Of a stretch of DNA of 6,682 nt, positions 1 through 6,133 are shown piece after piece. A model generated the notes under the pieces. That model was given only the letters and a program-made list of their open reading frames with translations. It made no database searches and was not told the DNA's origin. Position numbers and translations under genes: made by a program. The stretch is from Candidatus Collierbacteria bacterium (lineage in GTDB: Bacteria; Patescibacteriota; Microgenomatia; UBA1400; MFAQ01), in assembly GCA_003531665.1 (NCBI GenBank), contig DQFC01000034.1, positions 12,846 through 19,527 on the forward strand. The letters run 5' to 3'. Within the stretch, counting starts at the first letter, position 1, and every line of letters begins with the position of its first letter.

Positions 1-1785
1 CCCCTGTTTTAATCCCTCTTTTAGAATAAAACTACCTAATTTTTGAGCGGATGCACTGCCAAAATTTTTAATAATTAGATTGCCTACGCGTTGGCCGATT
101 TTTTTGTTTACCCAGGCATAGACGGTTCCCTTCGGATTAAGAATAAATTTGGTGGCAGATTGGACAATAGGGGGCTGGCTATTATAAAAACTAGTAATAC
201 TTTTGGAAATTCCTGAAAGAGGTTTGATGTTTAAATTTGCAGAAATTTCCTGACCGAGTTTTGAATTTTGGATTTTGCCTAGTTGATAGTGTACTTGTTG
301 GTAAACAGATTTACCTTGTTCGGTTTCAAAGTAGGCTCTTAGCTCCGGATTCTTTGCAATAGCACTGTCTAACTGTGCAACATCTATTCCAAGACTGTAG
401 AGTTTGAGAGCTTCCGGACTAATATTTCTATTACTACTATTGGTTGTTTGTAGTACGGAGATAGTTCTGGCACCCAGCCCTTCCGGATTTATTTGTACTG
501 ACGGATCGGCTTTGCGAAGAAGTGTCTCGAGTTCTTTTTCGTGAAGTTGAAGTGGCGTGGGTGGAAGTGGAGGAAGTTTTGCATTAGGAAGAGCCCTAAG
601 GAGGGCATTCTGGACATTACGAGCTTCGATAGCCGCGGCTGTCATGTCGTTGTCAAGATCAAGATTTTTGTTGAGTTCTCTCTCGAACTTATTTAATCTA
701 TCAGTTTCAGCTTTTTCTCGGAGAACTTTTTCTGCTTCTTGATCGGCTAAAATTATTTGTTTTTCTAGTTCGTCAACCTTATCGGAAAATGGCTCGATCT
801 CTTCTGCCTTTTGCCAAGCTTGAACTACTTCATTGACATTATTTATTGGTGAGGTAAATTTGATTCCTTGGACAATGAAAGCTAGCTGAGAAATAGTATT
901 GAGGTCGTTGAAGTTGGTAATATCTACAGAACCCGATAGGCCAAGATAGGTTAAGTCTGCGGTTGCTTGTTTGATTTGAGCAGGGGTTAGTCCTATACCG
1001 AGATTGGCGGCTTGAGCAATAACCGCCTGTCGGGCAACACTTTCAACATTTCGATATATGGCTTGCCGACTTTCACTTTTGGGGTCTACAGTGTTGATAA
1101 AGTAGAGATCTTCAGCCTCTTTTTGTTTGTCTGAGCGATTCTTAAGGATAATTTCCGTTCGATTTCGTGCTTCCCACGTTTTTCTGGCACGCTTGACAGC
1201 GTCGGCGACGGTATGGGTGGTGTCGGCTTCAAGTTTGTCGGCTTGAGATTCTTTATATATAGCAACTAAAGTTTCGAGTTCGGCCGGGACGGTGGAGATT
1301 TCTTTTTGGGGTAAAGGTGCTGTTGTCTCGGATACTTCAGTTCTTGCTTGTAATTCTCGTTTTTTTTTCTCATCATCCTCAAATTTTTTCTCAAACCGCC
1401 TTTTATTTACTTCTGCTTCGGTTTCATCATCTTCAGTATGTGACTCATCTACTTCGTCCTTTTCCTCTTTTTTGGGCTCCTCTTTTTTTTGAGAAGATTC
1501 TTTTTCAGGAGACTTAGAAAGATAATCAATGATGTCTTGTAGTGCTCGTCTAGGTGCCAGCTTTTCTTCAAAGAAAGCTTCTAGTTGTGCTCGAGGATCT
1601 TTTTCCTCACTAACTCTAGGGTCAAGCTGAAAGAGAGTAAAGGGTTGTTGACAATACAAAAGATACAGTTTCAAACCCTTTGATAAATCGCTTACTTCAT
1701 TGGGTGTGAGATCCGAAAAACTTTTTTTAGCCTTGGCATTATTTGCTTGTCCGAGCTCGTAGATTTCTTTTTCGTAGTTGGCCAT
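1..1785 (-). CDS. Large protein of unknown function downstream of VirB4 (partial, C-terminus missing)
   Basis: The frame is open from an ATG at 1785 to the left edge without a stop: 595 codons, so the C-terminus is missing. I do not recognise a named family. Residues 1-90 look folded and mostly helical. Residues 91-148 are a charged, low-complexity Lys/Glu/Asp linker (KKEEPKKEEKDEVDE). Residues 165-340 are helical, and 335-372 look like a short coiled coil. A proline-rich stretch (KLPPLPPTP, 403-411) leads into a second helical part. The visible end (about 548-595, with LNPKGTVYAWVNKKIGQRVG) becomes more hydrophobic and glycine-punctuated. From memory, similar proteins after VirB4 in Microgenomates-type bacteria continue into a membrane or Ala/Gly-rich region; that part is outside the window. 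No signal peptide or transmembrane helix is visible at the N-terminus. The ATG lies two bases after the VirB4 stop, with no Shine-Dalgarno, which suggests translational coupling and a shared role in the secretion apparatus. Confidence 0.85.
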   Translation of the reverse strand, partial: MANYEKEIYELGQANNAKAKKSFSDLTPNEVSDLSKGLKLYLLYCQQPFTLFQLDPRVSEEKDPRAQLEAFFEEKLAPRRALQDIIDYLSKSPEKESSQKKEEPKKEEKDEVDESHTEDDETEAEVNKRRFEKKFEDDEKKKRELQARTEVSETTAPLPQKEISTVPAELETLVAIYKESQADKLEADTTHTVADAVKRARKTWEARNRTEIILKNRSDKQKEAEDLYFINTVDPKSESRQAIYRNVESVARQAVIAQAANLGIGLTPAQIKQATADLTYLGLSGSVDITNFNDLNTISQLAFIVQGIKFTSPINNVNEVVQAWQKAEEIEPFSDKVDELEKQIILADQEAEKVLREKAETDRLNKFERELNKNLDLDNDMTAAAIEARNVQNALLRALPNAKLPPLPPTPLQLHEKELETLLRKADPSVQINPEGLGARTISVLQTTNSSNRNISPEALKLYSLGIDVAQLDSAIAKNPELRAYFETEQGKSVYQQVHYQLGKIQNSKLGQEISANLNIKPLSGISKSITSFYNSQPPIVQSATKFILNPKGTVYAWVNKKIGQRVGNLIIKNFGSASAQKLGSFILKEGLKQG

Positions 1786-1790
1786 GGTTA
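1783..1790 (-). promoter_or_regulatory. Stop-start junction TAACCATG between virB4 and the downstream gene
   Basis: The virB4 stop TAA (1790-1788) is followed by CC and the ATG (1785-1783) of the next gene. The upstream sequence is AGCTAACCCC, with no Shine-Dalgarno. The downstream protein is therefore probably made by translational coupling to virB4, which would tie its level to that of the intein-bearing precursor. Confidence 0.55.
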
Positions 1791-4700
1791 GGGGTTAGCT
1801 GGCTTGGCGACATCTTGGGGATTGTTCTGGGACGCGGCCTCGGCGGCGGCTTGAAGTTTGGCCTGTTTTTGGAGCTCAAGGATTTCGGCTGGTTTGCTAG
1901 TAGCTAGAGCATGCTCGTCTGCCGAGGAGATAATTTTGATGGCCACATGGTTCATGCCGGCAAAGAAAATACCTTCTCCGACTCCGGCGGAAAGTAGTAG
2001 TTGTTTTTCTCCCTGAGAAAGATAGAAGGTTTCGGAGATCTGGTTAATGGCGGCAGAGGATTGTTTGAGTAAGAGTTTGAGGGCTGAGTTGGTGATGATG
2101 GCTTTGCCATAGGCTGAACCAAGAAAGTCGTCAACGTTTTGTGAAATGATGGACACACCGAAGTAATACTTACGTGCGCGTTTGACAAAACCTTGTAGAA
2201 TTTTGGCGGAATCTTCATAGCGCATAAGATACCAGGCCTCGTCAACGACGAGTATCCTTTTCCGAAGATTTTTTCGAACTTCATTCCAGACAAAGTCCAG
2301 AATCATGAACATCACGATGGGTCGGATTTCGTCGGCGGTATCTCTAAGAGTAAACACAGTAATGGGAGCATTGATGTCGATATTACTTTGCTGGTCAAAA
2401 ATCCCTTTAACCGCACCCATGACGAAACGTTCGAGTCTGGCGGCCAGAGTCTTGCTGACGGCTTCTTCCATACCGATAAGAGAACGATAGAGATCTTCCA
2501 TCCGAGGTGGTTCAAGAGTGTGAGTAGAAGGATCTTCGGTGATACCTTTTTGTCGATAAGTAAGGACAAGAGCCCTGTTCATAGTAGCTTCTTCGATAGG
2601 ATCCATCTGCCCAATCATAATTTTCAGAAGAGACATGAGGAAGAGGTACTTGTAGCCCATTTCGTCTTCGGTGCTTTCTTTGGGGCGAGCGATCTGGAAT
2701 GGATTAATTTTGTGAGAGGCACTGGCGGAGAAGGAAAGATAGTTGCCCCCGACAGACTTGGTGACCATCTCGTATTCATTTTCCGGGTCCAGGATAATGA
2801 CTTGACAGTCAAACATTAAAGAACGGAGAATTTCGAGCTTGACGGCGTAGGAATTGTGAACGAACATGCCACCAAAACCAGCAAAAAAGACTTCGTTGTT
2901 GACGGTTAGGTCATAAACAAAAGGATGTTTACTTTTTAGTTTTGAGATTTTTACAATTGGATCCCAATATAGTTCCGAGTGTGCGAGTACTTCTAGGCGA
3001 TGAATAATCTCATTTGCCTTTTTGACGTTATCCTGTATTTCAATATATTTTTTCAATAAATATTGACTGCCTTTATATATTCTGTCGTAGGCAGTATTGG
3101 CTTTGGTGGTGGCAAGAGTGGTTTGTAGGGTAGGATCAAAATCTTGAAAGGTAAAACCAAGATTCTTGGAAGTTGAATACAGACAATTAAATAGATATTC
3201 TTTGGTAATTTGTTGTCCTGAAGTGGTTTGGTAAACATGAAGAACGGTAGTAATACTAGGAATAACTGTTCCGGCTCGCATAGTTTGCCAAGTATGTCCG
3301 AGCTCTTTCCATAGTTGCTTGTTTAACTTTTTACTCTTAGACCCTATTTCAGCGAGATCTTGCCATTGAGGTAGGGCAATGAGCTCAAAAATAGTTTTTT
3401 CTTGATCTTTGATAGTTAGCAGACGCGATTTAATTTTTACTATCAATTTTTGGAGCTCTGAAATTGTTGGTCTGAAGGCTTTATTTTTTATATCTATAAG
3501 TTTTTGTGGGGCACCGACTTTCCCTGGGTAGAGATATTGATAAATTTCCGTCAGTGGCTGTTCAAGGTTGGGAATAATATCGTCGTTAGGGTTGGTTGTT
3601 TTACCAAGGAGGGTTTGCAGCTTTTCTTTTTTGCGACTTAGGTTGAAACTTATATGCTGAGCAAAATAGGAGAGGTCCTTTTGACCGGAGATTGTGATTT
3701 GGTAGTAAGTATCACCTTTGTGATTGGTGTTAGTGGTTCTTTTGAATTTTGGATGGATTCGAGCGATGATGCCGAAGTTAAAGAGTAAATAGCTGAGATC
3801 CGAAACGAGCTGTTTGGATTTGGTGGTACAAGTAACTTCGTGTTCTTCAACACATCCATCACCATCGAAATATGCTCTGAGGAAAGCAGATTTTGAATCA
3901 TTTGGTTGAGAGAAAAGTGTGGTGGGGACCTTTTTTGTACCGGCTTTTCCGTAGCATTTATCCAGCTTGAGTTTTCTGATGAGTGGTTTCGAATTGATAG
4001 AAACTCCTTTGACGACATTGTGATTCATTAGAGGAACGGTTCGGAATTTAAGTTTGTCACAAAGATAGTTGACCCGGTCGATGACTTCTTGTTCCATGTT
4101 GCTTATAAAAACAGAGTATTCGGTACTGCATCCTTCTGCTGTGTAATAGCCGATGAGTTCGTAATAGAGAGATGAGTGTTTGGCGGTGCTGGAAGTCGAT
4201 TCCTGGATAAGCCGAGGGAGTGGAATATAATCACCTGTTTTTATAGTATCGCTCTTGACGACCTGGATCTGAGCATTATTTAACGTCAACATATTATGGT
4301 CGGCTGTGGTGGTAATCATTCTTCCCGACTTGGTGGCGAATCGGTAAAGATAAGAAGGAGCATCTTTTTTGGCTGCTACCGTGACTGAAGACCACTCACC
4401 CTTGAGGGTGCGAGGATTAAAAGAATATACTTTAATTCCTGGATTAATATTGCCGATCATTTCAGCATCTAATTTGACCGAGCCTTTTTGTCGGATTATG
4501 TTTTCGACAAGGGGTCCTATTTTGGTTCTCTTAACCTCATTAGCAGAATTTTTTATAAGGACTGTCTCATTATAGGACACGGACTTACCAGCGCCACTGG
4601 TGGCGAGTATAAGCATGTTGGCATTCTCGAGTGAAAACCGGTCAAAAATAACGAGAGAATCATTGTGTGCATTGACACCATAAAGAATTCCTTGATTGTC

Positions 4701-5450
4701 GGAGAGCTCGGAACTGGTAAACGGAAAAGTGGTGGACAGGGCAGTGGTGTCCATGTTTCTCGTGAGCATGAGTTTGTCTTTGCAGTAGGGAAGGGTGGTC
4801 TTGAAAGCATCCTCCATAGATAAGGAGGCAATCTTACTTATGATCAAGAGAGACGCAAGCATGGATTGGATTTGGGCGGTAGAAGTATCCAATTCTTTTT
4901 CCGATTCGGCGGAGATACTGATATAGAGAGAAAATTGGAAAAATTTTTCGGCACCCTTGACAAGTTGGGACTGTAAAACTTTGGCATCTTCCAGCCCAGC
5001 CTCGGTGGCGGCACGGGGAATGCGACCTCTTTCGATGTCGGTGTTTATCTCGGCCTCCATCTCGGCGATACGCCGACGGAGACTGTCGAGAGTATCTTTG
5101 GAATCACTTGGGTAAATAAACATGGAAATATCCAAAGAATGATTGAAGTTAATCAGAGGTGAAAGCCAGTTGGCGGAGACATAACGAGGGTAACCGGTAA
5201 CAAAAAGAGTACGAATATAAATATCGTCGATTTTGATGTGAGAAAAATCTACTTCGATGGCCGAGGGGGCGATGATGTCTTGGATTGATTGACTGGAAGT
5301 GGCGGATTTTTGACTGTCAAACGAAGGAGTTTTTGGTTGTTGGTTATTAGTTGCTGGTTGAAGAGGTGTAGAAACTTGTACTGCTGGGGCAGCAGAATTT
5401 TGTTGAGGAGGACTGTTTTTTTTGCCCAACGTAAAAAGGTTCAAAGCCAT
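1788..5450 (-). CDS. virB4: VirB4-family type IV secretion ATPase precursor containing an intein
   Basis: This is a 1220-aa precursor; removing the intein (residues 290-866) leaves 643 aa, a normal VirB4-type length. VirB4 proteins are cytoplasmic, membrane-associated hexameric ATPases that power type IV secretion and conjugation. Domains in order: a Gln/Ser/Pro-rich disordered head (about 1-60); a VirB4 N-terminal-type domain (about 64-280) with a charged helical hairpin around 120-170; Walker A ATSGAGK (283-289) completed after splicing by S867; the DPENEY motif (888-893); Walker B ILVVDEAW (1066-1073, D1070 and E1071); the ISQN motif (1102-1105, Q1104); and an Ala/Gln-rich tail (about 1187-1220). 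An in-frame TAA six bases before the ATG and no other Met until residue 110 fix the start. No Shine-Dalgarno is visible in the 27-base gap after the TraC-like gene. The downstream gene begins two bases after the stop. Family assignment is firm; the substrate (DNA, protein or neither) cannot be told from this window. Confidence 0.95.
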   Translation of the reverse strand: MALNLFTLGKKNSPPQQNSAAPAVQVSTPLQPATNNQQPKTPSFDSQKSATSSQSIQDIIAPSAIEVDFSHIKIDDIYIRTLFVTGYPRYVSANWLSPLINFNHSLDISMFIYPSDSKDTLDSLRRRIAEMEAEINTDIERGRIPRAATEAGLEDAKVLQSQLVKGAEKFFQFSLYISISAESEKELDTSTAQIQSMLASLLIISKIASLSMEDAFKTTLPYCKDKLMLTRNMDTTALSTTFPFTSSELSDNQGILYGVNAHNDSLVIFDRFSLENANMLILATSGAGKSVSYNETVLIKNSANEVKRTKIGPLVENIIRQKGSVKLDAEMIGNINPGIKVYSFNPRTLKGEWSSVTVAAKKDAPSYLYRFATKSGRMITTTADHNMLTLNNAQIQVVKSDTIKTGDYIPLPRLIQESTSSTAKHSSLYYELIGYYTAEGCSTEYSVFISNMEQEVIDRVNYLCDKLKFRTVPLMNHNVVKGVSINSKPLIRKLKLDKCYGKAGTKKVPTTLFSQPNDSKSAFLRAYFDGDGCVEEHEVTCTTKSKQLVSDLSYLLFNFGIIARIHPKFKRTTNTNHKGDTYYQITISGQKDLSYFAQHISFNLSRKKEKLQTLLGKTTNPNDDIIPNLEQPLTEIYQYLYPGKVGAPQKLIDIKNKAFRPTISELQKLIVKIKSRLLTIKDQEKTIFELIALPQWQDLAEIGSKSKKLNKQLWKELGHTWQTMRAGTVIPSITTVLHVYQTTSGQQITKEYLFNCLYSTSKNLGFTFQDFDPTLQTTLATTKANTAYDRIYKGSQYLLKKYIEIQDNVKKANEIIHRLEVLAHSELYWDPIVKISKLKSKHPFVYDLTVNNEVFFAGFGGMFVHNSYAVKLEILRSLMFDCQVIILDPENEYEMVTKSVGGNYLSFSASASHKINPFQIARPKESTEDEMGYKYLFLMSLLKIMIGQMDPIEEATMNRALVLTYRQKGITEDPSTHTLEPPRMEDLYRSLIGMEEAVSKTLAARLERFVMGAVKGIFDQQSNIDINAPITVFTLRDTADEIRPIVMFMILDFVWNEVRKNLRKRILVVDEAWYLMRYEDSAKILQGFVKRARKYYFGVSIISQNVDDFLGSAYGKAIITNSALKLLLKQSSAAINQISETFYLSQGEKQLLLSAGVGEGIFFAGMNHVAIKIISSADEHALATSKPAEILELQKQAKLQAAAEAASQNNPQDVAKPANP
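3216..3338 (-). other. Probable helix-turn-helix segment inside the intein
   Basis: Precursor residues about 705-745 lie between the endonuclease and the C-terminal splicing segment. The pattern WKELGHTW, then MRAGTVIPSITTVLHVY, resembles the recognition part of Cro/CI-type helix-turn-helix proteins (a G-x3-P-S-x2-T-hydrophobic signature). It is preceded by an NDDIIPNLEQ stretch (622-631). From memory, several archaeal DOD inteins carry a DVIP motif followed by a helix-turn-helix domain in the same place. The likely role is extra DNA contact for target recognition by the endonuclease. The match is by eye, and the surrounding 606-820 region is only partly explained by it. Confidence 0.5.
3636..4169 (-). 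other. LAGLIDADG (DOD) homing endonuclease domain of the intein
   Basis: Precursor residues about 428-605. The two dodecapeptide motifs are ELIGYYTAEG (431-440) and FLRAYFDGDG (523-532), about 92 residues apart as expected for a monomeric two-motif enzyme. The catalytic acidic positions are E439 and D531, so neither motif is degenerate. Between them lies block D with a KVP core (507-509), and after them block H, LLFNFGIIARI (555-565). In this family the domain cuts intein-less alleles so that the intein is copied into the break. The inferred target is the VirB4 P-loop coding sequence around the joined codons GGT AAG / TCC TAC. Cleavage activity is inferred from intact motifs only. Confidence 0.9.
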
Positions 5451-5477
5451 GATTTAAGTATAACTGAAGATCTGGTT

Positions 5478-6128
5478 TTAGGAGGCGTTGGATCTTCCTG
5501 GGGTGATAGCTTGAGTGACACTCCCTTGGTTGTAAATGGTGTAAAAAAGGGTGACCAATTCGCTGGTGGAAAGTTGACTTGCTTTAAGACCGATTCTGGC
5601 AAACTGTCGGATGATGTGATCACGTCGCGGATACAGGGCCATAGAGGCCTTTTCTTCGATATATTGCAGGTCAAAAGGTGGTTTTTGTGGGCTTTTGGAC
5701 AGAGGATTGAAAGTGGATTTGGAAATACCTAGTTCAATTGCCGAAAATGAAACAATGACGTAGAATTTTTTTTCGAGCACTCTATTTTCTTTGACAAGGG
5801 ACTTGACGAATTGGCGGTAAGAAAGAAGCTGTTCTTTTACCTTTTGGGATGGTGTTCCCTGAATCCGATTGTCCAAGAGATTAATGTAGTCCGAAATATT
5901 TTTACGTTGAGAACGAATGAGAATCTGAATGGAGAAGGAGAGTGAATTTAGAAGACCTGCGTAGGCATATATGGTGGCATCTTGTTCCTCTTCGGATAGA
6001 AGATTAAAGTTTATGGCGGTGGTTTTCAGGACAAGAGAGCAGGAGCCATCTTTTAAGAAGATCAGATGATTTTTGATGGTATAGATATCTAAGCTTTCTT
6101 GTGTAGAGGATTTTATTTTGTCAGACAT
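5478..6128 (-). CDS. TraC-like / VirB4 N-terminal-domain protein
   Basis: This is a 216-aa protein without a signal peptide, transmembrane helix or nucleotide-binding motif. Residues 22-75 have the layout of the N-terminal domain of TraC/VirB4-type proteins: a beta hairpin (LIFLKDGSCSLVLKTTAINF), a conserved SEEEQDA turn (45-51), a helix, and a strand (SFSIQILIRSQRK). A charged helix follows (about 77-118), then KKFYVIVSFS (120-129). The last part, LKASQLSTSELVTLFYTIYNQ (181-201), resembles the segment ending the N-terminal domain of full-length conjugation ATPases. The protein stops there, so it is a stand-alone N-terminal module without the ATPase. It probably binds VirB4 or the inner-membrane PrgI/VirB3-like subunit at the base of the secretion complex; this is inferred from domain and position. 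The ATG is two bases after the stop of the PrgI-like gene. No Shine-Dalgarno is visible, so translation is probably coupled. It ends 27 bases before virB4. Confidence 0.85.
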   Translation of the reverse strand: MSDKIKSSTQESLDIYTIKNHLIFLKDGSCSLVLKTTAINFNLLSEEEQDATIYAYAGLLNSLSFSIQILIRSQRKNISDYINLLDNRIQGTPSQKVKEQLLSYRQFVKSLVKENRVLEKKFYVIVSFSAIELGISKSTFNPLSKSPQKPPFDLQYIEEKASMALYPRRDHIIRQFARIGLKASQLSTSELVTLFYTIYNQGSVTQAITPGRSNAS

Positions 6129-6133
6129 GGTTA
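6126..6133 (-). promoter_or_regulatory. Stop-start junction TAACCATG between the PrgI-like and TraC-like genes
   Basis: The stop TAA (6133-6131) is separated from the next ATG (6128-6126) by two bases, CC. The preceding bases have no purine-rich ribosome-binding sequence. This arrangement favours re-initiation by the terminating ribosome. The same eight bases recur at the virB4 / downstream gene junction. Confidence 0.55.

Larger units (their letters stand above)
2853..4583 (-). mobile_element. 577-residue intein (class 1, Ser1 / His-Asn / Ser+1) inserted in the VirB4 P-loop
   Basis: This in-frame protein intron covers precursor residues 290-866. Its boundaries follow from splice chemistry: the N-extein ends ATSGAGK, the intein starts S-V-S-Y-N-E-T-V-L-I (block A) and ends GGMFVHN (block G, H865 and N866), and the C-extein starts S867-YAVKLE. 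Joining the exteins restores a contiguous Walker A. Block B has T382-A-D-H385. The endonuclease has blocks C (432-440), D (around 504-509, GTKKVP), E (524-532) and H (around 552-565). The C-terminal splicing segment starts near 822, with ELYWDPIVKI, then block F VYDLTV (845-850). Both Ser290 and Ser867 are coded TCC, so at DNA level the insertion looks like a TCC duplication. The frame is intact and every key splicing residue I looked for is present except the usual block F His. Sampled stretches of its 3' half are more AT-rich than the host domains. It is probably an active or recently active homing element. Confidence 0.95.

Noticed and set aside
1292..1517. Two short Ser/Phe-rich plus-strand frames
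   Set aside because: They are the antisense of the Lys/Glu-rich linker codons of the downstream gene, which automatically gives Phe/Ser-rich reverse frames.
2388..2819. A 143-codon plus-strand open frame antisense to the VirB4 motor domain
   Set aside because: It mirrors the conserved ATPase region and has no family resemblance or start signal of its own.
3650..4018. A 122-codon minus-strand frame inside the intein endonuclease
   Set aside because: The LAGLIDADG blocks are read in the main virB4 frame. There is no frameshift and no need for a free-standing endonuclease gene.
5451..5477. A promoter or terminator in the only gap longer than two bases
   Set aside because: The 27 bases show no hairpin with a T-run and no convincing -10/-35 pair; it is most simply an operon spacer.
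5289..5732. A 147-codon plus-strand open frame across the virB4 start and the TraC-like gene end
   Set aside because: It lies antisense to two well-supported genes, has no recognisable domain and its composition is that of a reverse-complement shadow.
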